DNA of 44,655 nt from JANSWY01 sp038525605 (GTDB taxonomy: Bacteria > Bacteroidota > Bacteroidia > Cytophagales > Cyclobacteriaceae): positions 1-44,655 of the forward strand of contig JBCBHL010000012.1 in the NCBI GenBank assembly GCA_038525605.1. Reading direction: 5' to 3'. Both the position numbers and the translations under genes were made by a program. Under the pieces are notes generated by a model. It saw only the letters and a list, made by a program, of their open reading frames with translations, searched no databases and was not told the origin of the DNA. Below, in pieces: positions 33,910 to 43,597 of this stretch; position 1 is the first letter of the stretch, and every line of letters begins with the position of its first letter.

Positions 33910-34140
33910 TTAACGCAAAATAACTTCTTCAGGCTCATCAGGTAAAGTAATGCCAGGTGGCAAATCGATCACTGGATCATCATCGTCAGTGATTCCGTCA
34001 TCAGAGTCGTCATCACTATCTTTTTCATCATCGTCTTTTTTGTAAACCAATTCTTTGATAACGTGGATAATCAACCATGCATTGATGACAATGAAGCAGA
34101 GATATAGCGGATGTTTTTCAATGAAATTGATTAAATCCAT
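33910..34140 (-). CDS. Small single-pass membrane protein with acidic linker, paralog 1
   Basis: A 76-residue protein. Residues ~11-31 form one membrane helix (LYLCFIVINAWLIIHVIKEL) followed by KK, then a run of Asp and Ser (residues ~35-56), and a C-terminal motif IDLPPGITLPDEPEE. The same layout and motif occur in the neighbour at 34204. No known family is recognised. Membrane anchor plus extended acidic tether plus short peptide motif suggests a docking or partner-recruiting role. That is inference. Confidence 0.7.
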   Translation of the reverse strand: MDLINFIEKHPLYLCFIVINAWLIIHVIKELVYKKDDDEKDSDDDSDDGITDDDDPVIDLPPGITLPDEPEEVILR

Positions 34141-34203
34141 GATGCATATTCATAAGTTCGTTTGGTGGAATATCTGAAATGAGATGAATGCTGTTTACAA
34201 ATA

Positions 34204-34437
34204 TTAATGAGTAACCAACTCTTTAGGTTCCGTTGGCAAACAAACCCCCGGAGGCAGGTCCAAATCAGGCTCAGTGAAAAAGATGCCATCATCATCGTCA
34301 TTACCAGGTTTGTTATTGTCATTGTTTTGATCTTCATTTTTAGCCACCTCTGCTGGTCGGGTCACACTGTAAAGAAGTGCTGCATTCACAATTAGTATCA
34401 GCACGTAGACTACACTTTCTATCAGCAAATCAATCAT
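34204..34437 (-). CDS. Small single-pass membrane protein with acidic linker, paralog 2
   Basis: A 77-residue protein. The membrane helix is at residues ~4-24 (LLIESVVYVLILIVNAALLY), followed by an Asn/Asp-rich linker (~34-50) and LDLPPGVCLPTEPKE at the end. It aligns with the 33910 protein in the tail motif DLPPG-[IV]-x-LP-x-EP-x-E, and its membrane helix also shares an IVNA/VINA core. The two genes are 63 bp apart, so they arose by tandem duplication and are probably co-transcribed. Function unknown. Confidence 0.7.
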   Translation of the reverse strand: MIDLLIESVVYVLILIVNAALLYSVTRPAEVAKNEDQNNDNNKPGNDDDDGIFFTEPDLDLPPGVCLPTEPKELVTH

Positions 34438-34525
34438 TATTGAAAATTTTAAACATCAAATTCAGCTATTCAATTGCTAAATGCTAATCAGTAGAAAATC
34501 TCTAAACTCGCCGGATAAATCTCTC

Positions 34526-34546
34526 TAAGTAGGCGAAACCTACTTA
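34526..34546. promoter_or_regulatory. Perfect 8-bp hairpin upstream of the photolyase gene
   Basis: TAAGTAGG pairs with CCTACTTA around CGAAA, giving a strong small hairpin 59 bases before the likely start at 34606. There is no adjacent T tract, so an operator or leader structure is more likely than a terminator. Confidence 0.4.
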
Positions 34547-34605
34547 TTTAACTGATTTCCACTGTAATATTCGAACATAAGGTTTCATTAGGTTGTTTGG
34601 TCAAA

Positions 34606-36132
34606 GTGAAAATAAATGTTGTTTGGCTGAAAAAAGATGTACGATGGAAGGACCATGAGGTGATCAATTATGCCTCTGCTTTACCTGAGCCAATCCTGTT
34701 CGTATTCTTTTTTGAACCTTCTGTCATGAAAGCCCCCGAGTCTGATGTCCGGCATTGGCGATTCATGTATCAGGGATTAATGGACTTTAATGTCAAGAGA
34801 GGCGCTGATACCGTGTTGATGTTACAGGGAGAAGCATTGCATTCATTTGAAATGCTTTCCGGGATATATGAAATTAACGCAGTCTTCTCACATCAGGAGA
34901 CCGGGTTGGAAATCACTTACAAAAGAGATCAGCATGTTCGTAAGTGGTGTAAAAGTAAAGGCATCATTTGGAAAACTTTCGAAAGAGATGGCATCAGGAG
35001 AAATGTTGGGGATCGCGTGAATTGGCAAGCGAACTGGGATGCTTACATGAAGAAAGCCATTCATTCAATTGAGCCAAAGGCATTGCAGATAGTTGACCCG
35101 GATTACACCTTGTTTGATGCATCGGTCAATAGAATTCCCGAAGAAATTCAAGCACAGCACGCTGATTTTCAAATTGGCGGGGAAGCCAGAGCAATTGAAT
35201 TATTGAATTCGTTTACACACAACAGGTCTGCAAATTATCTGCGATTCCTGGCAAGGCCTGAGGAGAGCCAGAACAGTTGCAGCAGATTGTCTCCTTACAT
35301 TGCGCATGGCCATATCAGTTTGAGAACAGTTTATCAGCGGACAAAAGCGGTTGAAGGCAATCGACAGAAAGAGATTGCTCAATTTCACAATCGCCTGTGG
35401 TGGAGATGTCACTACGTTCAAAAGCTGGAAACAGAATACGAAATAGAAAACGAACATATCAATCGGGGTTTTGTCAAGCTCAAAAAACCAATCAATCAGT
35501 CGTTTTTTGATGCCTGGTCTACAGGAAATACTGGTTTTCCAATGATTGATGCTTCCATGCGATGTTTGCTGAAACATGGTTACCTGAATTTCCGAATGCG
35601 TGCGATGCTCGCGACTTTCTGGAGCTTTACTTTGTGGCAGGATTGGCGGATTGGTGCAACTCACCTTGCGAAGGTATTCCTCGATTTCGAGCCGGGCATT
35701 CACTATCCTCAGTTTCAGATGCAGGCGGGCATGACAGGCTATCATCCTTTAAGGATTTTCAATCCTGTTGTACAGGCAAAGAAGTATGATGAAGAGGGAA
35801 TCTTTATCAAAAAATGGATTCCTGAATTAGGCAATGTCCCTAATAACCTGGTCGGAACTCCATGGTTACTGTCTCCTTTAGAACAAAACTTTTACCAGGT
35901 AAGAATAGGTATTGATTACCCTGCTCCTATTGTAGAGTATGATCAGGCTACCAAAAGGGCAAAAGATCTTTATTGGGATTATCGCAACAGCGATCAGGTG
36001 AGAAGCGAATTACCGGAACTATGGAGAAAGCATAGCTTGCCGAAAGATATCGTTAACTACGAAAAAGAACTGAAAATTAACAAGGGATTAGTGACGGAAA
36101 GTATCATGTATGATCCTAAAGACGACTTATAA
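34606..36132 (+). CDS. Cryptochrome/deoxyribodipyrimidine photolyase family protein
   Basis: A 508-residue flavoprotein from a GTG at 34606; a TTG at 34597 is possible and adds three residues. The GTG was chosen because family members begin MKIxxVWFKKDLR. The N-terminal alpha/beta antenna domain covers ~1-130 (HQETGLEITYKRDQHVRKW). The FAD-binding domain covers ~200-480, with SRLSPYIAHGHISLRTVY, RLWWRCHYVQKLE, TGFPMIDASMRCLLKHGYLN, MRAMLATFWSFTLWQDWR and HYPQFQMQAGMTGY. These are the flavin-contact and Trp-chain regions. It would repair pyrimidine dimers using light, or sense blue light. This subgroup cannot be assigned to either activity from sequence. The next gene, 9 bp downstream, is also a flavin binder. 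Confidence 0.92.
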   Translation: MKINVVWLKKDVRWKDHEVINYASALPEPILFVFFFEPSVMKAPESDVRHWRFMYQGLMDFNVKRGADTVLMLQGEALHSFEMLSGIYEINAVFSHQETGLEITYKRDQHVRKWCKSKGIIWKTFERDGIRRNVGDRVNWQANWDAYMKKAIHSIEPKALQIVDPDYTLFDASVNRIPEEIQAQHADFQIGGEARAIELLNSFTHNRSANYLRFLARPEESQNSCSRLSPYIAHGHISLRTVYQRTKAVEGNRQKEIAQFHNRLWWRCHYVQKLETEYEIENEHINRGFVKLKKPINQSFFDAWSTGNTGFPMIDASMRCLLKHGYLNFRMRAMLATFWSFTLWQDWRIGATHLAKVFLDFEPGIHYPQFQMQAGMTGYHPLRIFNPVVQAKKYDEEGIFIKKWIPELGNVPNNLVGTPWLLSPLEQNFYQVRIGIDYPAPIVEYDQATKRAKDLYWDYRNSDQVRSELPELWRKHSLPKDIVNYEKELKINKGLVTESIMYDPKDDL

Positions 36133-36141
36133 TTCAAGCAA

Positions 36142-36708
36142 ATGCTGATAGATATACAGGACAGTTTAAGAGATGTCCTTCAAAATGTAAGAAAAGAAAT
36201 CCGAAGGGCCGCTGTAGACCGGAAGCACCCTTTTCGCTTTGTAGTGCTGGGGACCGTGCAATCTTCTGTGGCTATGCGATATGTCGTTTTGAGAAAAGTC
36301 GATGAGGATTTCAATCTGTTGATTTACACGGATCACAGGTCCCGGAAAGTGAAGGACGTTGTTCAGAATCCGAATGTGCAATTGCTTTTTTATCATCCGC
36401 AAAAGAGAGTGCAGGTAATCATAAGCTGTCGGGTAGCAATTCATCACAATGACGAACTCGCTAAAAAGCACTGGAATCACGTACAGGGCGAGGCACGAAA
36501 AGCTTATTGTTCTATTGACGCTCCCGGAGAAAGAATTGATGCACCTTCAGATGCATACGAGTGGGAAGCTGAACTCTCTGATAAATATTTCACAGTTTTG
36601 TCAATGAAGCCGAATAAGATAGAGGTGCTGCAATTGAATGGTTTAGAACATCTGAGAGCAATATTTGAGAACAAGTCTGACTGGAACGGTCAGTGGCTTG
36701 TGCCTTGA
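36142..36708 (+). CDS. Pyridoxamine 5'-phosphate oxidase-like FMN-binding protein
   Basis: A 188-residue protein of the Alr4036-type PPOX/FMN-binding group. The split-barrel core shows FRFVVLGTVQ, RYVVLRKV, LLIYTDHRSRKVKDVVQNP, VQLLFYHPQKRVQVIIS and a C-terminal KIEVLQLNG strand. The TDHRSRK segment is the FMN-phosphate contact region. It lacks the full substrate site of PdxH, so classic pyridoxal phosphate synthesis is unlikely. A stress-related flavin or haem-type oxidoreductase fits better. It follows the photolyase gene by 9 bp and is probably co-transcribed with it. Confidence 0.88.
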   Translation: MLIDIQDSLRDVLQNVRKEIRRAAVDRKHPFRFVVLGTVQSSVAMRYVVLRKVDEDFNLLIYTDHRSRKVKDVVQNPNVQLLFYHPQKRVQVIISCRVAIHHNDELAKKHWNHVQGEARKAYCSIDAPGERIDAPSDAYEWEAELSDKYFTVLSMKPNKIEVLQLNGLEHLRAIFENKSDWNGQWLVP

Positions 36709-36791
36709 CAAGAAAATGCGCTTCATGAATTGGATAAGCAGGAGGTTCCTACTTAAGCGTTAATAAATAATTAAAGAAGCTGTTTTTAAGA

Positions 36792-36870
36792 CGTCATTCC
36801 GAGCGCAGGTGAGGGAAGTTGTTTTTTACACCGTCATTCCGAGCGCAGCGAAGGAATCTCATAAATGATA
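36792..36870. repeat. CGTCATTCCGAGC repeat pair, left flank of the PI-PLC gene
   Basis: Two head-to-tail units each begin CGTCATTCCGAGCGCAG. They are joined by GAAGTTGTTTTTTACAC, and the second unit runs on to GAAGGAATCTCATAAATG. The same composite, with changes, occurs at 43744-43815 in the same orientation. Upstream is GCTGTTTTTAAGA, as at 36963. Confidence 0.85.
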
Positions 36871-36975
36871 ACACTTGTACATTACAAAGCCTGCCGAACA
36901 TAGAAGTGATCTTACGTTTTGTATGTAGATTCCTAATCTCAGTTTGGTTTAAGAAGTCAGAAGCTGTTTTTAAGA

Positions 36976-37221
36976 CGTCATTCCGAGCGCAGCGAAGGAA
37001 TCTCATAAATGATAACGCTAATAGATTATTAAACCAGATGACAATCAGGAGAAGTGATCTCATGTTGTAAATATTGACTTCTGTTCATAAGATTCCTTCG
37101 CAAATGGACAATTACCTGCAAATTTAAGAATCTGTAAATTTGCTTGCTGCGTCTGCAGAAGCCGTTAGGCGTGGGCGGGCTGTGCCAAGCTGTAGCCTAA
37201 TGGCGAAAGCAGAGAATGACG
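36976..37221. repeat. Inverted-ended repeat element (CGTCATTCC...GAATGACG)
   Basis: Starts with CGTCATTCCGAGCGCAGCG and GAAGGAATCTCATAAATG. The right part has the inverse CATAAGATTCCTTCGC, then a GC-rich segment (TTTGCTTGCTGCG, GCTGTAGCCT), and ends GAGAATGACG. The right part is repeated at about 44515-44613. No coding sequence is inside. It resembles a non-autonomous REPIN or MITE-like element. Confidence 0.7.
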
Positions 37222-37251
37222 TTAAATTACTGTTTGAATAGATAATACCAT

Positions 37252-37290
37252 AAAAAAGTCGTGCAATGACAACCAGGTCACCGCACGACT
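37252..37290 (-). terminator. Rho-independent terminator of the PI-PLC/LamG gene
   Basis: On the minus strand AGTCGTGC pairs perfectly with GCACGACT, with further pairing inside (GGTGAC with GTCATT), followed by TTTTTT. It lies 47 bases after the stop codon of the 2086-residue protein. Confidence 0.88.
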
Positions 37291-37336
37291 ATCAATCAAC
37301 CAGCTATGGTACTGGTAAAATCAAATTACGATTCAA

Positions 37337-40300
37337 TTAGTTCCCAACAACTACTTTAAAGATTCTTGTTTTTTCCTTATCTGAAATTCTCAGGATGTAA
37401 ATCCCTCTTTGGAAATTAGTCACTGATAACTGTGTCGAACCTTCTAAACCTGATGCCCTATGAACCGTTTTACCGTTCATGTCAATCATTTGAAAATTGT
37501 AACTGTCACCTGTAGCTGAGATGTTCAATACATCAGATGCAGGATTTGGATAGATGGTTACTTCATTAATTTCAGGCTCATTCTCCTCTCCTACGATCTC
37601 CTCTTCAACTTCCGCCTGCGCTACCCTTGCACTTGTTGAAGATGAAATACTTACATTTGTGAAAGTAGAAACTCCGGTCTGTGATACATCATGAGATGTT
37701 GCTACCAATCCAACATACAAGTCACCCGTCATCGATACTGTTCTGCTGGAACCTACCTGCGTCCAGCTACTACCGTCAAAGCTATAGTATGCTGTAAAGG
37801 CGTCCCCTACTCTTTTCATTTTCAACCAAATAGGGGTATTTAACCCTGTTACTTTTTCATGATATGAGGATCCTCCGGTACTTGTCCTTCTCTGAAAGCT
37901 CACGCCATTGGATGGTGTGACCACTATATCTGCATATTTGGAATTGGCATCTAAAGTTTCTCTGAACATTAAGCCGGTTTTAGACCATTCATTGATGTTT
38001 TCCATTGAGCTTACTTTAGCGATCATTTCTCCGTCACCAGACCATGACTGATAAACAAAATGTCCTTCATCACTCGTACCCCAAATGTCACTGCCGGCAA
38101 CTTCCACGTTGAAATAGCCATCTTTAGACCAGGCGACTCCTTCGATTGCAGGGCTACCCAGTACAGTTTGTTTCCAGGGTGATTCCAAGAAGCTATCAGT
38201 GATTTCGTTCTGAGAAAGTGCTGAATTATAGAACTTCACTTCGTCCATTTTTCCATTGAATGAATTGTAATTATCAGACTGCACCCTACCCAGACGATTA
38301 TTAACTCTGGTAATATTCCCAATGGGTAGATTAACATTACCAGTTGCAGCAACCTGCCCATTTTTATAGATTACAGCGGAACCATTGGCGTCTATAGTTA
38401 CTCCTACATGTATCCAATCATTCGGTTCAATGAAATCAGCATCTTCTACTAAAACTCTTGAACCGTCTTTATAGACTGCCAAAGTCAATTTATTAGATGT
38501 TCCATTCCTTGTTAAAAATATATCATTCTGCCCATCACCGTTACCAAAGTCAAACACACGCTCATGATTGTTTATACCGTTCCAGTATAGCCAACCTGTA
38601 AATGAAAACCCTTCAGTTAAATCGATTGTCATATCCGGTAGATCAATATAGTCGTTGTTGCCATCGAAACTAGCTACCGTACCTCTTTCACTATCCAGAT
38701 AATTTAAATTGATACCATTGATACCTGTTCCATTGTAGTTTCCTGATTCATCGTTGGCATTGCCATCTAGTTTGTATTGAGCGATTAACTGATTGTAATC
38801 GTTACTTAGGCCTTCCAGATCAACTGCATAATTATATACCTTTACATCATCCAGATAGCCATCAAAAGCCCTGGTGTAATCGCCCATTCTACCAAGATAG
38901 AAATTGTTTAAACTGTAATCAAAATCCGCTTCAAAGCTTACTTCATTAAGTTCTCCATCGAGAAGTAAATTGATGGCATTTTCCTCCCAGGTAAAGACCA
39001 TATAATGCCACTCGCCATCGAACACTGTGCTAGTTGAACTGACAGTAAATGATTCAGTTCCGTTAATTGATCCATTCAATTTTCCATCGCTTGAAACATG
39101 TACATGCAGATCATTGTCACCACCATAGCCATTACTATTGGATTCTCCTGCAAAGAATAAGATGCTCTCAGAGGTAGCTTTAAACCATCCACTGACAGTT
39201 CCCTCCAGCGTAGTAATGGCGCTGTTTGAACTTAATTTATCCAGGGCTATATAACTACCGCTTCCGCCAAATTTAGCGACCGTTCCTCTTTCTGCATCTG
39301 TCTGAAATTGTACGGAGGTTGCCGTGCCATGAAAGTATCCATAATCATCATTTGCATCACCATCCAATTTGTAATAGGCGAGCTCGTCTGTTTGATACTC
39401 CAGGTTGTAAGCGGAAATGATCTCATCATCACTAAGTAACCTGGAATAAAACTTCACTTCATCAATTTGACCGTGAAAGTCATTACTGGTATCGCCATTA
39501 ATGTTTCTACCAAGCAATACGTTGTTTACTGCCGTTGTAATCGGGTTGGTGACATAACTGTAAGCTTCCTTCACACCATCTACCCAGATTCTCTTCACAC
39601 TCTGATAAGAACCTTCCTGATGAACTGTCATTACCACGTGATGCCATAGGCCGTCATCAGCACTTGTATAGCCATCCGTAGAACTATTGGCACTATTCCA
39701 GGAGTAAAACCTCAGGTTGTCACCCGATCCCGCTCTGATTAATTTCCATTTATCCCCATCGATTACTCTTTCAAAATCAGCATTCCAGCCATCTGTTTTC
39801 ATCCATAAAGAAACTGTCATTTCACCACCAAAATCGGCAGGATCCATTTTGAAACCTAGGTCTACGTAGGCACCACCGCCGAAGCTAAGCGAAGTTTCAG
39901 AACCTGCTGGTTTTACATGGTTTTGGGTAAAAACAGTATTGTAAAATGAACCTAAATTGTTGTAATTGTCTGTAATATCCACTGGTTTAGTAGCAGTTTC
40001 ATCTTCAAAATCATAGTAAGCAATCAAACCTAATTCATCTATGAAATCAGCAGTTAGAAAGGCACTTTCACTTTCCGAATTTGTAGACTTATTGGTAATT
40101 TGCAGTTGGGCCATCTCCCCTTTGAAACCACCGGAACCACCTACTCTAGCTCCAACTGTCAAAGCTCCATAGTTTCGGTCGAGTGCAGCCATGGAAATTA
40201 CCGAACCTGAGCCGATCAGCTTTCCATCCACGAATATTTTCATATTTCCATTTTCAGACAGAGAAGCTTCAACCAGGTGCCAGGCACCATCACCATAATT

Positions 40301-43300
40301 ACGACCATTGTTGTTAGTACTGATAATTTTCCAGGTGTTATTTTGTCTGATGACCCATTCAAAGTGTGTTTCTTTGATCAAAACTCGCCAGTCATTGGTA
40401 CCAATAAAATCTTCGGATGTTCCAGTCCATGTATTGGGTTCTTTCCGGAAAAGAAAGGAAACTGTCATTTGATTAGTAAAATCAACAGGATTGTATGACA
40501 TATTGTTGGTTAATCGATAAGATTCATTTCCCGAAAGCTTCAGCACTCCGCTCCCCATGGCTGTACTTTCTACGATGGTGGGTGTACTGTTTTTCGTCAA
40601 ATGAATATTGCCCAGATTACTCTCCAGTTGATTGGATGAGTTGTAACTGTCCAGGTCATAGGAAAAAATGATTCCCTCTTCTATTCGATCATAATAGTCC
40701 GACTGATACATGATGTCTGTGATATCATTGAATGATTGTGCATAGTTATAAAATTTAACTTCATCTATGTATCCTTTAAATCCAGAGAAAAGTGAACCAT
40801 TGCCGATGGAAATGGTACTTGTAGCATTGATGGTACCGAAATTTGCTTTGCCTTTGTATTGACCATCCAGATACAAATACATTGAGCCATCTTTGTAGTT
40901 CAAAAGCAAATGATGCCATGATCCGTCATTGATGTAAGTATCAAACCAAGTTGTACCTTTATCATTAGACCATATTGCTAACCTTCCATCCGTACCCTGC
41001 ACGAGAGCCCAGGTATCTGAATAAACTATTGCAGCATTTGACCCTGATGGAAGTACACTGTTATTGATCATCATGGAATAACTACCTTCCTCGAAATGAT
41101 CTAATGAATATGTGAAAGGTAATGTCAGCGATTGGGAGCCATTAAATGCTACACATACATTGTCTTCAACTCCGCTGTAAGCAAAAGATGGGCTTGAACC
41201 AGTGGAAGCAATATTATTTTCGAATTCCGTCTCATCTTCTAAGTTATTTTCGAAGTTGTAAGAGGCAAATATGCCGGAAAGAGCTTTGTAATTATCTTTT
41301 ACCTTTGGTTCTGTCAATTCATAGCCTCTAATGGTTAAATGATCAAGATATCCTGTGTATTTTTGCCATTTATTACCGGCAGCTAGCTTTAGTGACTTCA
41401 TAAAGTTGACAGTGCCAAACTCTTCAATCTCTTTTATAAATTGCCTTTCGCCGTCTATGTAGCAGGTTACCGTTCTTTTATTGATTATAGAGAAGTTATT
41501 TTTACTTACGACATTCACAACAATGTTGTGCCATTTCCCATCATTTAAGAGCAGATCAGTAAGCTTCTCACTTTTACCTAAGATCCTGATAGCTAATTTC
41601 GATTCATCGTTCAAATATATAAACCAGTCCTTGCCGTTAAAGATCTCTCTTTTATTGGTTCTACTGTCATGAGTTCTCATCCAGAAATCCACAGAAATCT
41701 GACCATTAGTGGTACCAAATGCATTGTTTTGGTTGAGGGTCACCTGGGCTCCATTGATATTTAGTGCTTTCCCTCCCCAGAAGGGTGTTGATATGAAGTT
41801 ATACTGACTTGAACTACCTGAAATCGAAGATACAAGATTCCCCTCCTCATCGGTAACATTATTGTTATCGAAGGTGAAATGGGCCAGTTTTGTATCATTG
41901 CGTAAGTCAAAGTTATATGGTATAGTACTCAATACTGCATTTCCACTGTTGTCAACTGACATGTACAGATTAGTCCCTGCCTTTTTGAATCTGTAGGAAT
42001 TTCCATTTTTTTCAATGGACCACTGCGTCACTTTATTGTAAGACTCATTGCTATTTTTATCGACTTTGATTTTAGATCCTGAGCTGCTACCATCTGCATA
42101 AAGGTAGTTTCTGGAACCATATTCTCTCAGAAAAAAATAATTATTAACAGGATCAGAAACACTAATCAATAGCTGTGTATTGGCGATATCTTCACTTTTA
42201 ACCTGATTACCTGATATGTTCAGAAATTTATAACTATCACTGAAAATGTAATCTACATTTGCTGATAAACCAAGACCTGATAAGTGACCAATGGGATCAT
42301 TGTTGTCATCGTTTAGCCAATTACAGGCATCTACTACTGTGAAATCACTGTTGTCTCTCCAGCTTTCACCGGAGTCAAAGAATTGTAACTCAAAAAATGT
42401 AAGATGTGCTGAATGATCCGCACTCCTTTTTTGATTGAGCTTTTCGATCTTTTTCTGTGCCCAGATACCCATATTATATAAATATCGGCCATCATTTGCT
42501 TTCCTGTTTTCATCTTTGTCTCCCGACGAATAAGAATCAGTTTTGGGGTTAACATATAGAGTGGCTGTTCTTTGGTCTTTTTTATCCTTTAGTTTGAGTA
42601 ACTCCGGTTGGTAAGCACCAGCCCCTTGATATTTTCCAGTACCAGTAGATCTCAGCCATCCTGAATTTCCAAGTAGTTCATCTTCAATGGTTTCAGGCAT
42701 TAGGATCAATCGCTCTCCATTTTTGATCATGTCTTCCATCGAGGACCAGTTGATATTGGCTGCTGCCCAGGCATCCCTCACTTGATTATGAACCTTACCA
42801 TTGCTGGAGCTATAATTGTCTGGATTCATTATGTTCCATTTAACCGGATCTATGTATTTTACCAGCCCCCTGTTTTTAATCTTGTCAAATAAGTTTTTAT
42901 ACCATTTTTCGTATTGTACACCTCCCGGATCTTTTGGCGTTTCTGCTGCTTCAAAATAGCCTCTATGTTTTGTGAAATCAAAATTTACAATCACAATGTC
43001 GTGCGGGTAATCAGATAGAAATCTATCAATGTTGTCAAATGCACTATTGACTACTGATAATCCCCTTCCACAAGCTCCATGACACAATTTGATATCTCTG
43101 CTTGAGTTATCCTTGCCTGTTACATCCAAGGTTAAATAGCGTATCCCTCGTCTCAGCTGTCTATTCATGCTTAAGTGCTGATTTTCGCTCGAAAGTCTGG
43201 GATCATTTAATTGATTATAGACATAGTTTATAACCCCATCTTTGTTATTTGCATAGGAATTATGAGTTCCCGGCCAGGTAATTTCATACCACTTCTTTTG

Positions 43301-43597
43301 CATCATATCAGACGTATACATAAATCCCCCTGCACCATAACACGGATAGGTATCCGAAATACCTCCTGCGCCATTTGAATTACAAGGCACACATGTGCTG
43401 CAATATTCCGCTATTTGCGATTGAGCGTTAGTAGTGAATTTGATCCCCACTACCAGTATAATCATAATGATGGCAACAATGAGCAATTTGTTGCTTACGC
43501 CCTGCTGAACTTTGTCAGCTTCAGTTGCTATGTGAATTCCCCTTTTTCTTCGGAATTCTAAATCCTGTTCCGTTAAATAATCTGTTTTAATATTCAT
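37337..43597 (-). CDS. Secreted PI-PLC-like protein with six LamG domains and T9SS sorting domain
   Basis: A 2086-residue protein. A 36-residue charged N-terminal tail precedes a hydrophobic segment (37-54) and TTNAQ, so export is by an unusually long signal peptide. A Cys-rich patch (66-86) is followed by a PI-PLC X-like domain at ~100-450: WPGTHNSYAN with H112, RRGIRYLTLDV, KLCHG with H173, and YPHDIVIVNFDF. A ricin-like trefoil follows at ~472-556. Six LamG domains of ~200 residues follow at ~572-1803 (YKLDGNANDESGN, WIHVGVTI, KMDEVKFYN). A concanavalin-like DUF1349-type domain lies at ~1815-1985 and a type A sorting domain at ~2015-2086 (VTIYPNPASDVLNIS, RGIYILRISD). Both catalytic His are kept, so phosphodiester cleavage of a surface lipid or anchor is plausible. 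The gene is monocistronic and flanked by long direct repeats. Confidence 0.93.
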   Translation of the reverse strand: MNIKTDYLTEQDLEFRRKRGIHIATEADKVQQGVSNKLLIVAIIMIILVVGIKFTTNAQSQIAEYCSTCVPCNSNGAGGISDTYPCYGAGGFMYTSDMMQKKWYEITWPGTHNSYANNKDGVINYVYNQLNDPRLSSENQHLSMNRQLRRGIRYLTLDVTGKDNSSRDIKLCHGACGRGLSVVNSAFDNIDRFLSDYPHDIVIVNFDFTKHRGYFEAAETPKDPGGVQYEKWYKNLFDKIKNRGLVKYIDPVKWNIMNPDNYSSSNGKVHNQVRDAWAAANINWSSMEDMIKNGERLILMPETIEDELLGNSGWLRSTGTGKYQGAGAYQPELLKLKDKKDQRTATLYVNPKTDSYSSGDKDENRKANDGRYLYNMGIWAQKKIEKLNQKRSADHSAHLTFFELQFFDSGESWRDNSDFTVVDACNWLNDDNNDPIGHLSGLGLSANVDYIFSDSYKFLNISGNQVKSEDIANTQLLISVSDPVNNYFFLREYGSRNYLYADGSSSGSKIKVDKNSNESYNKVTQWSIEKNGNSYRFKKAGTNLYMSVDNSGNAVLSTIPYNFDLRNDTKLAHFTFDNNNVTDEEGNLVSSISGSSSQYNFISTPFWGGKALNINGAQVTLNQNNAFGTTNGQISVDFWMRTHDSRTNKREIFNGKDWFIYLNDESKLAIRILGKSEKLTDLLLNDGKWHNIVVNVVSKNNFSIINKRTVTCYIDGERQFIKEIEEFGTVNFMKSLKLAAGNKWQKYTGYLDHLTIRGYELTEPKVKDNYKALSGIFASYNFENNLEDETEFENNIASTGSSPSFAYSGVEDNVCVAFNGSQSLTLPFTYSLDHFEEGSYSMMINNSVLPSGSNAAIVYSDTWALVQGTDGRLAIWSNDKGTTWFDTYINDGSWHHLLLNYKDGSMYLYLDGQYKGKANFGTINATSTISIGNGSLFSGFKGYIDEVKFYNYAQSFNDITDIMYQSDYYDRIEEGIIFSYDLDSYNSSNQLESNLGNIHLTKNSTPTIVESTAMGSGVLKLSGNESYRLTNNMSYNPVDFTNQMTVSFLFRKEPNTWTGTSEDFIGTNDWRVLIKETHFEWVIRQNNTWKIISTNNNGRNYGDGAWHLVEASLSENGNMKIFVDGKLIGSGSVISMAALDRNYGALTVGARVGGSGGFKGEMAQLQITNKSTNSESESAFLTADFIDELGLIAYYDFEDETATKPVDITDNYNNLGSFYNTVFTQNHVKPAGSETSLSFGGGAYVDLGFKMDPADFGGEMTVSLWMKTDGWNADFERVIDGDKWKLIRAGSGDNLRFYSWNSANSSTDGYTSADDGLWHHVVMTVHQEGSYQSVKRIWVDGVKEAYSYVTNPITTAVNNVLLGRNINGDTSNDFHGQIDEVKFYSRLLSDDEIISAYNLEYQTDELAYYKLDGDANDDYGYFHGTATSVQFQTDAERGTVAKFGGSGSYIALDKLSSNSAITTLEGTVSGWFKATSESILFFAGESNSNGYGGDNDLHVHVSSDGKLNGSINGTESFTVSSTSTVFDGEWHYMVFTWEENAINLLLDGELNEVSFEADFDYSLNNFYLGRMGDYTRAFDGYLDDVKVYNYAVDLEGLSNDYNQLIAQYKLDGNANDESGNYNGTGINGINLNYLDSERGTVASFDGNNDYIDLPDMTIDLTEGFSFTGWLYWNGINNHERVFDFGNGDGQNDIFLTRNGTSNKLTLAVYKDGSRVLVEDADFIEPNDWIHVGVTIDANGSAVIYKNGQVAATGNVNLPIGNITRVNNRLGRVQSDNYNSFNGKMDEVKFYNSALSQNEITDSFLESPWKQTVLGSPAIEGVAWSKDGYFNVEVAGSDIWGTSDEGHFVYQSWSGDGEMIAKVSSMENINEWSKTGLMFRETLDANSKYADIVVTPSNGVSFQRRTSTGGSSYHEKVTGLNTPIWLKMKRVGDAFTAYYSFDGSSWTQVGSSRTVSMTGDLYVGLVATSHDVSQTGVSTFTNVSISSSTSARVAQAEVEEEIVGEENEPEINEVTIYPNPASDVLNISATGDSYNFQMIDMNGKTVHRASGLEGSTQLSVTNFQRGIYILRISDKEKTRIFKVVVGN

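Noticed and set aside
34131..34337. 68-codon minus-strand frame between the two small membrane protein genes
   Set aside because: It lies out of frame over the better-supported paralog at 34204, whose tail motif is shared with its neighbour.
36794..37070. Open frames on both strands repeating LRCARNDV- or SFRAQRRNLINDN-like residues
   Set aside because: The repeated words are translations of the CGTCATTCCGAGCGCAGCG DNA repeat, not real proteins.
36976..37221. Insertion sequence
   Set aside because: It has inverted ends but no transposase frame; it is too short and fits a REPIN/MITE-like element better.
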